A stretch of 64,000 nt of DNA, taken from positions 27,021,021-27,085,020 of the forward strand of contig OX387602.1 in assembly GCA_947568835.1 (NCBI GenBank). The letters are read 5' to 3'. Both the position numbers and the translations under genes were made by a program. The DNA comes from Protonemura montana. Its lineage: Eukaryota > Arthropoda > Insecta > Plecoptera > Nemouridae. Below, in pieces: positions 14,270-35,533 of this stretch; position 1 is the stretch's first letter; every line of letters begins with the position of its first letter. The notes beneath the pieces are model-generated. The model did no database searches and had not been told where the DNA came from. It saw nothing but the letters and a program-made list of their open reading frames with translations.

Positions 14270-15284
14270 TGCTGTTCGGGAGACTCACTGGCATCCATGT
14301 CTTACCCGCTACTTATATTTATATTTTTGGCCCTGGCTTTGTTCCAGATAAGACGTGTTCTTGAAGACTTGTTTTTATATTCAAGTGGGTTTTGATAGTT
14401 CTAGATTTTATTTGAATTAGAGGTTGAATCTGGTCATCAATTGTGTCCGTGATCCTATCTTTCTTATCACGGACAGGTGAATGCATTTATATCCTAGAGC
14501 AACCTACATTTGTTTGATAGCAACAATCTCAAGCTAGCTAATTAATCACTTGAGGTTCAGAAATAATTAATTGACTGAGTCTTTCTTCAGCATTCCTGGG
14601 TTTTCCATTGTTTGAGAATAAAGAATAAATTCCATAAAGGTGTTCCGTGTTATTTTTAACTGAGTGTTGCCAACATTGAATTTTGCTAGAGCTTAAGACT
14701 ATAATTTTAAGTATACCAGAGGTTAAATAATTTGACAAGAAGTGTAAAGAATTTCTCAGACTCAATGCACCAAAAGAAAGTTGTGAATGTTTTGTACAAC
14801 TAAAAAAATTATTAGGTTTTTAACTTTGTATGTTGCTTCAGTGGCATAGCCAGACAGAACAGCAGAATTTTTCCATCCTTACTCCTATACCATTCTTGAC
14901 ATTGAAGCTCCAAAGAACTTCAAATGTTTGCTCCAAATGATTAGATTTGCAACAAATTTTGACCTTGATGCAAATTGGCTTCCAAACCCCCCAGACCAAA
15001 GACCCCCCAGACCAAGACTCATTCTCTCAAACTCATGACATGTCATGTCTCATTCTGTATGGTCAACTGGTACAGATAATACAGATAAACAAAATATATT
15101 GTCATTATAAGAGAGAATATCTATTTACAACCATTATGATATCTAAAATTTAACTTTTATCATAATAGTTTTAATTTATCTTCTTTCTTCGCTTAGAATT
15201 GATTTGTAATTGATCTTGATGACAGCAAATAAATATTCTTTTGAGGGCAGTTCAACCTTTTATTTCTTAGTGAAAATTTATGAG
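14270..15284. other. Spacer between proteases 1 and 2
   Basis: About 1 kb holding the protease 1 promoter, then AT-rich DNA matching the spacer upstream of protease 2, and from about 15118 the duplicated strip of DOHH 3' flank. No gene. Confidence 0.6.
14308..14326 (-). promoter_or_regulatory. TATA box of protease 1
   Basis: On the minus strand TATAAATATAAG lies about 45-55 nt before the start codon at 14269. That spacing suits a short 5' UTR. The equivalent site in copy 2 is at 18077-18087. Confidence 0.65.
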
Positions 15285-18033
<2,749 letters not shown>

Positions 18034-19080
18034 TGCTGTTCGGAAGACTCACTGGCATCCGTGTCTTATCAGCTACTTATATTTATGGCACTGGCTCTTC
18101 ACATGTGATAGTCTTTAGAAAATACTTGTTCTTGAACACTTGTTTTTATATTCAAGTAAGTGTTGATAGTTCTAGATTTTATTTGAACTAGAGGTTGAAT
18201 CTGGTCATCAATTGTGTCCTTGATAAAAAAAAGATTCTATATTTCTTATCACGGACAGGTGAATGCATTGATATCCTAGAGCAACCTACATTTGTTTGAT
18301 AGCATCAATCTCAAGCTAGCTTACTAATTTCTTGAGGCTTAGCAATAATTAATTGACTGAATCTTTTTTCAGCATTCCTGGGTTTTCCATTTTTCAAGAA
18401 TAAATAATAAATTACATAAATGTTTTATTTTAAACTAAGTGTTGCCAACATTGAATTTTGCTAGAGCTTGAGACTATATTTTAAAGTATACCAGAGGTTG
18501 AATAATTTGACAAGAAGTGTAAAGAATTTCTCAAACTCATTGCACCAAAAGAAATTTGTGAATGTTTTGTACAACTAACAAAATAATTAGGTTTTTAACT
18601 TTGTATGTTGCTTCAGTGGCATAGCCAGACAGAACAGCAGAATTTATCCATCCTTACTCCCATACCATTCTTGCCATTTATTTATGGGTCTGAGAAGGCT
18701 CCAAAGGACTTCAAATATTTTCTTGAAATTATTAGATTTGCAAAAAATATTACCTTAATGAAAATTGGCTCCCAACCCCCACAGACCAAGTTCTCTCAAA
18801 AACTCATGACATGTCTTGTCTCGTTCTGAATGGTCAACTGGTCCGGATAAACAAAATATATTGTCATTAATAGAGAAAATATTTGGTGCCCCAATATTCT
18901 CCCCCATCCCTCCCCAGCCAGAAGTCTTGGTTACACCACTGCGAAGCTTAAGTAGTGCAGTGTTCTCTATTAAATATCATTCCATACCATAGATAGTTTC
19001 AAGATATTCTTGAAAAAGTTACATCTAGTTAAAATCCAATTCTGTAATGGATAAATAAACTTGTGCCAGCGATCGCAGAT
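18034..19080. other. Spacer between proteases 2 and 3
   Basis: Protease 2 promoter and duplicated spacer up to about 18895, then single-copy AT-rich DNA. No gene seen. Confidence 0.55.
18077..18087 (-). promoter_or_regulatory. TATA-like box of protease 2
   Basis: Minus-strand CATAAATATAAG about 45-55 nt before the start at 18033, equivalent to the protease 1 TATA box but with the first T changed to C. Confidence 0.5.
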
Positions 19081-21667
<2,587 letters not shown>

Positions 21668-23387
21668 TGCAGCGTCGTTTGCCAGGGTGACTTACAGGTA
21701 TTTACTATTTGTTGATGAGAATTGCTAAAGTATAGGAAGTGCACCAATTTTCAAAAAAAAAAAAAAAAACCTCTAACTGAGAGAAACTGCCACCAAAAAC
21801 AACAGCACCAAAGTTGTATCTCACTGCAGAAAGTACTACCTTTTTGGAGTGAGGATAAACAATGGCATCAACAAAGCTGAGCTACGAGAGCTATGACGTC
21901 TCTTTAAAGATTACAAAACATTGACAAAACATTGACTTTATGACAAATCAAAATTTGAAATAAATAATCCAGACAACTGCAAAATAGCCAGGTGCTACCA
22001 GATGGACATTGTGTGTGTCGCAACTTTGTAGAGGATGGGGTGAAACATATAGGGACCAGGAAGCCTTTCAGAAGGATGACTTCTTCATCAGCATTCTTTG
22101 AGTGCTTTGAAACTCCACTCAGCCGGTGACCGAGTGACCGAACATTTAAGGAGATAGCATCAAACACATAGCTGCCTGGGAGCTTCCCATGCAGTTGACA
22201 CTTGTAACAGGTTCCTCTGATACCTTTGCTGTCTAGCGATGACTTGGCGGCAGTTCTGAGAAATGATTGAACATTAAAATTTACCCCAGAGTCAACGTGT
22301 TTAAGGTAAATAGTACATTTAAAGTGCCGTCATGTTCACACTGTTGTTGATTTATTTGTTTATCCCCTCTACAAATCTATTGTACATTTCACATTACGAT
22401 ATGGTTAGGTGCAATTTTTTTGGGAGGTTTCATTTTTTTTGCTCAGTTTAACTTTGGAAAAGTTATTGTATGGGCAATTAGATGCCAGTCTCGAAGGCAT
22501 ACAATTTTTTTTATATATAACCTTGAGATTTTTCATATCAAAAAATTACACAAATGCAAAACCTATGGTAGTAGGTACTAACTTACTTGCACTTTGAATT
22601 TTTTTTCATGCCTTTTTTTTTGTGGCGTAACTATATGGTTGGGTCATGGAATGCTTTGAATAGAACCAGAGAAAATCAGAGAAATCATAGAATCATAGAA
22701 TCAGAGAAAATCTGGGAAAGAGAAAAAAAGGAAAAAAATACTCACCAAAGAGTGAAAGGGGTTGCAAAAAATGCAAACCAGAATCATCGTTTGCAACCCT
22801 CCCCCCCACCCTCTAGATATTATATAATTGAAATTTTTATTTGAATGACACCTGCATTTGGATTTTAATGGGTGTGATAAGGTGGCAATGGACCACACTA
22901 TTCTGATTTTGCTGCAACTGCGTGACTATGGCATCAAATAATTATATGATGGATTCACCCTTTTTCAATCAGACTGCAAACACCATAGTGATTGTTGGAC
23001 CAAAAGGTTGTGTACCTAAAGGTATCTAAAAGAGATTCTCAGCTGATATTATTTTGCCAGCTTTAAACTTAGCACCAAAGATTGAAAAATAAAGCAAACA
23101 CTATGTATAGTTTTATTTTTTATTTTTTTATTACATAACTGCATATTTAAGAATGCCATAATAATATTTAAACAAAAGTTAACATCACTTTATGTCAATC
23201 TCTGTAGTCATAATATGCACAAAGATGGATAACAATATGTCCATGTACAGTTTTTCAAAAATAGCACAATATGAAAAATCAATAGAAACTTTTAATTGTG
23301 AAAAAATAAGTAACTCTTTGCTTTAGATCTAAAGCAAAGAGTGGGGACGTAATTGACCCACTGATTGCATCATTACGATAGTGGGAC
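21668..23387. other. Spacer between proteases 3 and 4
   Basis: About 1.7 kb with several poly-A/poly-T runs. A minus-strand frame open from about 22265 to 21904 encodes GTCYKCQLHGKLPGSYVFD and nearby residues. It has no recognised homology and no clear exon ends, so it is not called as a gene. Confidence 0.4.
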
Positions 23388-25283
<1,896 letters not shown>

Positions 25284-25331
25284 CGTTTTGAATGTAGAAA
25301 GTAACTGTGCCCTTAGCTCTATTGCATCTGC

Positions 25332-25339
25332 TATTTATA
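25332..25339 (-). promoter_or_regulatory. TATA box of protease 4
   Basis: TATAAATA on the minus strand, 49-56 nt upstream of the start codon at 25283. Confidence 0.65.
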
Positions 25340-26493
25340 CTAACCTGGACCTTATGAAAATAGCTAAACTAATGTACAAACATTCTTAGGGAAAAAATCA
25401 TTTGGGATGACTGATTGTGAACAAATGCAATTCATTTTTATTGGCATTTTATTGATAAAGTTTCCAGAAAAACACTTGTTTGCCTACAGCAAAATAGTGA
25501 ACAAAAGATTGTTTTCAAGTTCAGTGTCCTGCTAGCAAAAGAATCGGCACCAAATCTGCATGAGGGAGCATCCACTCTAGTGTATAACTATTATTAGAAC
25601 TTTTCTCTGCCTGAGCTTTGTTTGATTATCTCTGTGCCATGTGTGTGACTCATCCAAGAAATTATAAAAATGGTTTAAAAGAAGAAAATTACCATTTCAA
25701 TTGTTCTTCATTTTTATTATTTCACAGTTCATACAATCAATTAAAATGGTTAGAAAAATGAATAAATCTTTCATCATGATAAGCAAATAACTTGATATCT
25801 ATTCTAGACTAGATAGCATTTTTGAGACATATTTGATTTCATCATGTTTCGGCCTCACAACTTTCAATGCCATACTATTTAGCTGCATCTAAGAACCATT
25901 GCATTCACTCTAGTATATTTTTTGTGTTGTTGAGAGTTGGTTCCTGTCTTTGCCGTTAGGCACCTTACTTTTGTGTTCAATAGAAACTCACTGGCAGGCA
26001 AGATACAAGCAAAATCTCGATTCAGGTATATATTTAAAAAAGCACTGGTAATGATTTCTTACTTCTACTTCAACACACAGTTGTTCTCCACTCAAAGGAT
26101 TAGTAACTTTCCTAACAGCAAAAAAAATGTGAATCTAAAACTACATAATCCAGAACTATTTTTGCCATCAGCTTGTAACAAAAATGTGTTAAATAGCACA
26201 CTGCACAAGAAGCAGGTGATTGATTTGATGAAGTATTTTTAATACTTTTTTACTAAAAAAAAAAATCCAAAGTGAGCAAGAGGTTGGAGTTTTATTTCTT
26301 TTCACCTTTTAATGATATCACATGTAAATTGACTAACGACTAAAAAAGCCATCTACTATTACTATATGCTGATAAATAAGTAGTACAGCACTTTAAATAT
26401 AGGTACTTAAGTCCTGCCTATCACAAAAGGATACGTACAATTCATCGAATCTCAAATAAGTTGTGCATTATAATGCAACCCTTAAGGACTATA
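25340..26493. other. Spacer upstream of protease 4
   Basis: About 1.15 kb of AT-rich DNA. A 101-codon plus-strand frame (25937-26242) has no recognisable motif and low complexity, so it is not called. Confidence 0.45.
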
Positions 26494-26934
26494 AGCATTG
26501 AGTGTGCAGATTATAGGTAGAGGCAGAACGTTAATTTTTAATTTTCTGCGTGAAAGATGGCCGCCAAATGACTACTTTACCGACAAAAATGCTGAGTACC
26601 GGAACACCCCGTTAAGTGGAGCCACTGTCGTGTGAAATTTAATTTAGATATTTCTCGTAGGTTATCAATGTATATAAATGTATATTAACGTAATCAATGT
26701 ATCAATTGTTGAGGTAAACATTGATGGAGATCTTTTGAGCATGAAAAGTCTCAAAAGCGAGTAAGCCTACGAGAAATATTGAAATTAAATTTCATACGAC
26801 AGTGGCTCCACTTAACGGGGTGTTCCGGTACTCTGCATTTTTGTCGGTAAAGTAGTCATTTGGTGGCCATCTTTCACGCAGAAAATTAAACATTAACGTT
26901 CTGCCTCTACCTATAACCTGCACACTTAATGCTA
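26494..26934. mobile_element. Foldback/MITE element with about 170-bp inverted repeats
   Basis: Left arm about 26494-26662 and right arm about 26764-26934 are inverted copies with only scattered differences. Shared blocks include AGGTAGAGGCAGAACGTTAA, CGTGAAAGATGGCC, ACTACTTTACCGACAAAAATG and TTAAGTGGAGCCACTGTCGT. The central spacer is about 100 bp. The arms occupy about 80% of the element and nothing is coded. Low arm divergence suggests a fairly young insertion. It lies between protease 4 and the HPS4 3' end. Confidence 0.8.
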
Positions 26935-27088
26935 TAAGTAAATTAATATTGATTAAGTGGGAAAATTTGCTGTCACAACCTAGCAAAAGCACATTGTTTA
27001 GCAAACAAATTCTGTAGTTGTTTACAAAAAGTTCACCAAAAAAGAGTGATTTATCACGTTACGTGTTCAGGATCCACAATCACTTGTA

Positions 27089-30000
27089 TTATAGAAGCAC
27101 GATGCCATGGTCGCGTTCCAATCTTCTTCTGGCCTTTAATGGAGCAACACCCATGAGGTCAGATGGTACCGGAAGGCCGATGTTTGAGTTTGAAGACTGC
27201 TGGTAGAATACTTCTGTTTTTCCACATTGGTACCCATAAATAGTGCTGTCTTCACACCTGAAAATAAAAAACTGTTTTTGTAACACGCCTAGGAATCCAG
27301 GAACTGTATTTTTTTCTGAACCTACACCTAAATCTACCAGAAAGTTGCTTTTTAACTGAACAGTTTGGCATGCTGGAAACACTGGTGGCAGCACCAAAGT
27401 GAAGGATATCTGTGATTTTTCCTCTAGGAAATGCTTATGTTTTTCAGAACACCAATCAATGAAATATTCCGTTTATGGAAAAATTCTAAAAAATTGTGGG
27501 GCAGCACAGTCGCCTATTTTCTATTTGGCGGTAAGCTCCTTGAGTTACGTCAGTCATGGTAAGCTGCCTACGGTACTATGGAAGCACTATGCGCTCAGTC
27601 GGATGGCCGCTCGCCGAGGCTGCTGGCAATTAGTTTGCATGAAACCTTCTTGCGAGTAGCAGTGTATATCACGGGGGTATTTTGTCTCATGTTTGTGCTT
27701 TTTCATTTGTCGAAGTGTCTTTTTCAGTGTCGTTTGAATTGTAAACTGATTGCAGGATAATGGGGATAATATTGTTGTGGGTATAAGTGTTTGAATGTGT
27801 GACCCAACAAAACAAACTTGATATCTTTCCACTTGTTCCCGAACAAGAATAAGTTTCTGCAAGTGTGTCGGCAATGGTTGCATAAAGTTAATCGTAAAGA
27901 TTTTATTCCAAGCAAATATTCCACTGTGTGTTCCGTACACTTCCTGGAAGATGACTTTAAAATTCGCAACAAACTAAAACATCAGTTGATAGGTGGTTCC
28001 ATGAAATCAAAACCTATTTTGAAGTAAACAGCTGTCCTGCTGTTACTGTTCTCTGGTGCATCGATCGCTAAAGTTCGTTCTCCACTAAAAAAGCTTAGCA
28101 AATCCATTAATTTTTTTGATAAGGAGAAAGAGGAGTTGTTGAACTACGTTCCAGAGGATTTTAATGAGTTGTCAACGAGCAAATCACACCCGAAAACAAG
28201 AGTCAAGGCCATTGCTGCAGCTTCCAGAAGCCAATCACCGTGCAATCAATTTTCATGGGAAATGGGCACGTAATGCGAGTTCGGCAATGAAACATTGCGT
28301 AGAGCTGAATTCAAAGTACGAGAGAGTAGTGAAACGGATTCCAATGATAGTGAATCACATAATTTAGGCGAATCATTCAGACTTGAGCAGTGAGGACGAT
28401 GATAGCGACTCTGTGGATTCCGAAACAGATGAGACGGGCGACGTTGACCACAATGTTTTCCTTGTGTTTTGGAAAAGCATGTCTTTGTTATTTGTCATGT
28501 GCCAGATTTGCGGACGGTCAGTAAGCGAATTATCTCAAACATGCCGAGGATCGTTGCAAATCTTCTGAGTATACCTTTAAGCATAACTGTGATGGGTCAA
28601 GTTTTGGATGGGTGACCACCACATACATGACCAGTTATGTTTACAATAGAGGTGGGAGGTATGAAAGTTTGTATGTATTAATATATTTTAGATTGTATAC
28701 CTCACAGCGATTTCTGTCAATCCATTGTCCTCCCTGAAGGCATAGTGCAAGCTCCCCACTGTTTCCAGCTCCAAACACCCCCAAGGCCCTCCTCGCTTCA
28801 CCATGTCCCAGTCGGGATCCATGCATATATAGCTGTAAGAATCAGCTTCCGTGTTCTGCGTGCCTTGCTCCAAGCACTGCCGGAGATGTTCTTCCAATTT
28901 GTTCAAACTGCCAACACTTGTTTCCCACTGTGAATGCAACATAATAAATTACCCCCAGGCTTAAGACGTAAAGTATGTAGGTACAATTTAAAGTTAGACC
29001 AATTTCTTAAACTTACCAAGGAATGTATAAGTTCTGGATTGAGACTAGATTCTTCTTCCAACAGTAAAATGAGAGCCATACTCTGCTGACCAAAGATGTA
29101 CAAGGAAACTCTTTCCTGGGCTTTGTCTGCTTTTTTTTCCAAATCAGATTTAACTGTGTTGGCATTATTTTCAATTCCATTTTTAATCTTCAATGACTGG
29201 TTTTTAACGTCCTGCCCAAAATCTCGGAACTCACTCGGAGTTGTGTCACGGCTGGTAAAACTCCCCGATGCTTCTTCAAATGCTAGAGAGCTTAGTTTAG
29301 CCATAAGAGGCGTTAGAGGAAGGCTGCCTATCATTCTTGTTCGTACCGATGGCGATTCGAGTAGGCCAGCAGGGAAAGTAGTCGATTTCCTGCGTGAATC
29401 TTCACTGCAAGACGTAGTTTCAGTCGTTAGGTTTTTTAGCGGAAGGCTAAGTGAACGGCGGTATAGCTCTTGCTTCGAAGGTGTATCACGCCGTGGATTT
29501 TCATCTAACTGCAGGGAGGTTGGCGTTTTTGACCTTCTTTTTGGAAGAGTTTTGGACAAATCGTTTTTGTAGCTATCTAATTCAGTTGACAAAGGCTGTG
29601 GCACTGATTTTGTCTCTGGTAATTCAACATTGCTTTCATTTGTACTTGCAGCTGACTTGTCCTTTTCTTTGTCAAGCAATTTATAATGATCAGCCAACTG
29701 CTTATCAAAGAGTGATCGAGATATTGGGCGTCCATCACATCGAAACAGGGGGTGGAGCGGGTCAGTAATTGTATTGTAATAATGTTTACTCAAAGGAGAA
29801 GTTGAGACTGAAAGCTTATCTGGCTCTTCATCTAAAAGTCCTTGGGATAGTTTTGGAAGGCCAAAGCTATAGGCTCGCAGCGGGATTGTACTCGATGACA
29901 ATTTGGTACGTTGCCGCACATCGATGGTGCTCTGGCTCTTCTGCAGTTTGGCATCGGAATAGTTAAGCAAAAAATTATGATTTTTCTTTGTGAGAGGAAT

Positions 30001-32504
30001 GCTTGACAATTCAGTTTTTATTGCATCTTTAACAACATCAGGAGGCAAATCAGTTTCTGTTTTGCTCGGCTTATCATCCCCTGAAGAATTTTCACCGCTC
30101 TCCGAGACTCGGCAAATAGACAGCACTCGTTCATGAAGCACTCTGGTCACGTTGACCTCTTTCAGAGGAGTTGTGCATTGGCTTGAAGAGGTGAACTGGT
30201 CCTGCTTCTTCTGACCAGTGACTGGAGATGCATCTATTGCCAACCCATTCTTAGGAGGTGATGCAATTTGTTCACCTTCTCCTTCTTCTTCGTGGACTGT
30301 GAATATTCTCGAAACGTCCCTTTTCATTCCAGAGTGATCTTTTGTAGTATTTACAGTCTTCCCTATTGGAATGGGTACTCTCTTCTGCAAATGCTTCCTT
30401 TTTACTAAGCTTTCAAATGAAATTCGCGCCGCCTTAGCTTCGTTAAATAGTTTCAAAAATTCTTTGTGTTTAATGTAGACTACCAGTAATTGAACCCCTA
30501 CTGGTAGGTGGAATGGTGTAGACACGTTCTCAGACTGAGACTAAAAGAAAAAAAGAACACAAATAAATGAAAATTATGAAAGTGGTAGGTAATTATTTAA
30601 CATAAGTACATATTTCACATGTTCTACCTCCATGCAGAGTTGTTAAAATGTAGGTAGGTTACCTATATTCCTACCTTAATTCGATACGGGTCTGTCGAGA
30701 CAAGGCTTTTCGTGAGATTGGCACATAATTGGGTGGCAACAACTCGATTCTGATAGAGAACCATGCCTCCAAGCACTCCCTTTTTTTCTTGACTGCAATG
30801 GAGTATCTGAATGGCCTCCAGGAACACATTGCTTGCGCTCTGAAAGTAGTAATTTGGCAAATATGTTTACTCAATTTTAATTTATCTACTCTGTAATATG
30901 AATATGGCAAAGAATTCAGGTTCTACACAATCAGTGACAAAGCAGCCAAAATGTAAAACAACATGATGATTTCTTGCAACACCATTTCTTAAACCCTCCC
31001 CAACTCCCACTGTCTTTCCTAATGAACTTTTCTATGTTTTTTGATAGATTTGCCCACTGCAATGCTACATATTCAAAAAATGGGCATACTTACTTTTGGC
31101 AGCCGTATTGTCGGTATGGTACAAAATATATCCACTGCATATTGTAAAATAGGAAGAAAGGTTTCGAATATTTGGCTAAGTTTCTCTCGAAAATGTATCC
31201 CTATAAGGTTTGCATTTTTCGAAATAGTGTGAAGATCCTTGTGGTATAGTTGCAATAAGCGGTGAAGAATTTCGGCACGATGCTGTATTACCCAGTCTGG
31301 AATGTTCCGATCTGTTCCTACGGCCTGTAAATAAAATGAAATATGTCAGAATTTTCAAAATTAATTCTGCCAGGTGGATGAGCAAAAAATATTTTTTATT
31401 TCTTCTAATTCTTCTAATTCTTTCATACTTTTAAAAGCTGGTAAGGGCTTTTCAGAAGCTTACCAAGTGATTTTTTTCTCTTTTTTTACAACTAGAGCAT
31501 GTTGCATGAAAAAAATCATCTTTATAAACAAAATTAACTACCATAACTATTTCTTCTTTAAAACCGGGTTATCAGGCCTTCTGCCGCGTAACCTGGTTTT
31601 ACCTTGTAACCATCACACACACCTCAAGACACATTACTTGTGTAACTGATTCAGGATTCACGATTATTAAACGCTCGTTACTTACGATTATATATCTACT
31701 GTAATTAAGGATGGCGAATTTGCCGCTATTCAGAGAAATAATGCGTGGGCAACTGAATAAAGATATGCTGAACTGAGTGGCTCCCATGAGCTGCCCACAA
31801 AGAGCCAATCGCTGTTGTTCTGTAACCCATTGAGGGTAAAAATATAAGACAGCATCTTGTGGGTCATCCTCTTCTTTTTGACAAAGTTGAGTATCGTAAA
31901 CAAATAGAATGAAAAGCTCTCTGAAAAAAAAAATCACGTATGTAAAACAATTTTGGTGAAAGTTCAATTTCAGACAGGTACTAGAAGCTCTTTTAACATT
32001 ACGGAGTAACACAGTCGAAGAGACATCTAATTTTGATTTTGGGTTTAAATGTCTTACTTTGACATAGCGGGGGAGGGGCAGTGTGCGACGTTCCAGTGTG
32101 TTTGTATTTTCTTTCTTCAGTTAAACACAAAATATTCCTTCCTGAAACGTTGGCGTTCAAAGTTTCATAGCTTCTATACAAACTGAGCTCTAGAGGCTTA
32201 CGTAACTATTTCTAAAACCTGAATGTATGCTAATTTATTAATTAGGTTAAGACCTTGTCTGACAACCTGTAAGACAGCGCCATATTGCAAATAACGATCC
32301 TAGCGCCTCTACATGGGTATAGGAAAATCAAAGGAAAATTCACAAGAATATGTACCCTGCTGCTGCTGCTTTCTAGATTCAACTACAATAATACACCGTT
32401 CAAAGATAAAAAGCGGGGTGAAAATGAATAGTCTATTGTGAAGGTGTATAAATATCGTTTGGTTTGTCCGAGGTCTTACGAAGTACGGATACATTTACTG
32501 GCAT
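27089..32504 (-). CDS. HPS4: Hermansky-Pudlak syndrome 4 protein homologue (BLOC-3 subunit)
   Basis: Seven coding exons: 32504-32480 (tentative), 31918-31686, 31324-31094, 30839-30675, 30540-29017, 28927-28701 and 27257-27089, about 857 residues (human 708). HPS4 pairs with HPS1 as BLOC-3, the exchange factor for Rab32/38 in making lysosome-related organelles. The N-terminal longin segment matches: LFILFVYDTQ, DDPQDAVLYFYPQW, QQRLALCGQLMG and a KFAI-type strand. Exon 4 has GVLGGMVLYQNRVVATQL, like the human GCILYKG-VSTQLPP segment. The C-terminus (GYQCGKTEVFYQQ, KARRRLERDHGIVLL) aligns with the human end. The 1524-nt exon 5 encodes a long, Ser/Lys-rich, probably disordered linker. The first exon MPVNVSVL|Q is chosen for its GTAAGA donor and frame fit and is the least certain part. 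Confidence 0.85.
27740..28570 (+). mobile_element. Decayed THAP-domain DNA transposon fragment
   Basis: Inside the last HPS4 intron, on the opposite strand, a THAP zinc-finger-like segment can be read: ISFHLFP, CRQWLHKVNRKDFIPSKY, then VCSVHFLEDDF, which has the spacing of the second zinc pair (Cys-x2-His). A candidate first Cys pair (CCGYKC) precedes it with a TGA stop between. Downstream are an acidic stretch (SSEDDDSDSVDSETDETGD) and FLVFWKSMSLLFVMCQICG, similar to a motif in THAP-bearing transposon proteins. Several stops interrupt the frame. Best explained as a fossil of a THAP-type (P or Kolobok-like) cut-and-paste transposon. A dead host THAP gene is the alternative. Confidence 0.5.
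28575..28680 (+). mobile_element. 5S-like SINE, fragment a (HPS4 last intron)
   Basis: TTTTGGATGGGTGACCACCA, TACATGACCAGTTATGTTT and GGTGGGAGGTATGAAAG occur in the same order as in the longer copies at 51742 and 55322. Only the second half of the 5S-like head is present; the front is diverged or missing. Confidence 0.55.
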
Positions 32505-32957
32505 GTCGTTAAACTAATAAGAATTGATCTAAATTATTCACGTGATTACTCTTGGATGTACCTTTGGGTGTACCTGAGGTCAGTTCGTGGACTTTTTTAA
32601 TTGATTTTGGGATTTTGGTTTATTAAGGCTGTAACTTTGGCTGTCAGTATCGATAAAAGAACATAGTTTTTGATGTTATCGATTAAAGGTATCGATCAAA
32701 GGTATCGAGGTCCGTGGGTCACTTCGTAGACTTATTGGCTGTTTTGGCAAAAGGTACACAATTTCCATTTTTTTTAAATTGGTGTTAGATACGTTAGATA
32801 TTCAAGCAAAGCGCCGCTTCATGGCTGTTATCATACTTCCTGTCGTCTCAGTCCCTACACTGTTGTCAAGTTTAGTTGGTCATATCGTTGGGCTAAACTA
32901 CTAAACCAAACCAAGACTTATCCAAGTTGATTTTCCGTTGATTTTCTACTGTTCGCA
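32505..32957. promoter_or_regulatory. Bidirectional promoter of HPS4 and TRIAP1 with DRE-like cluster
   Basis: The two start codons are 453 bp apart and point away from each other. Between 32648 and 32707 four copies of a TATCGA core occur: TATCGATA (a perfect insect DRE), TATCGATT, TATCGATC and TATCGAGG. In Drosophila the DRE binds DREF and marks housekeeping core promoters. Whether this species uses DREF here is inferred. Confidence 0.6.
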
Positions 32958-35057
<2,100 letters not shown>

Positions 35058-35533
35058 CCAGTCATGGTTTGTAAATTTGGGAGAGGCGCAGACCAGCGTT
35101 CAAAATTATTGGCGTTATATCCTTTAGAAGGTACCAATAACAATATGTGCATGAAACATCATGCATTAGGGTTATTCTGTAGAATAGGGTTAACTGCCAT
35201 TATCAAAGTAGTTCCATGTAGAGCTGACTCAACTAGTCTTTTAGCACCGAGCATAGATTACATTTAATGCACATATTGGAAAAGGACTTAACACAAAATT
35301 CTAAGTTACAGACACGCTTTGATAGTTTGAAAGAAGTGCATTCCAAATTGACAGGGAAACAAGAAAAAGCAATGCAAAATGTATAATGAGACTAATTTTT
35401 AATTTGAGTTCCAATACATGTATTTTTTAAATTATGGTAATTTAAATAATAATCTTAATGAAACATGGCTTGTACTGAAAACTTGATTTCACAAATATGA
35501 GTAAACCACCCGATCGTTACAAACTAAAGACAA
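35058..35533. other. Convergent 3' region of TRIAP1 and C1QBP
   Basis: About 475 bp between two stop codons of facing genes. AT-rich, holding both 3' UTRs. No other feature seen. Confidence 0.5.

Noticed and set aside
25937-26242. 101-codon plus-strand frame upstream of protease 4
   Set aside because: Low-complexity, Lys/Asn/Phe-rich, as AT-rich DNA gives by chance; no motif.
29096-29572. 158-codon plus-strand frame inside HPS4
   Set aside because: Antisense to the large HPS4 exon, whose own frame is longer and matches a known protein with good splice sites.
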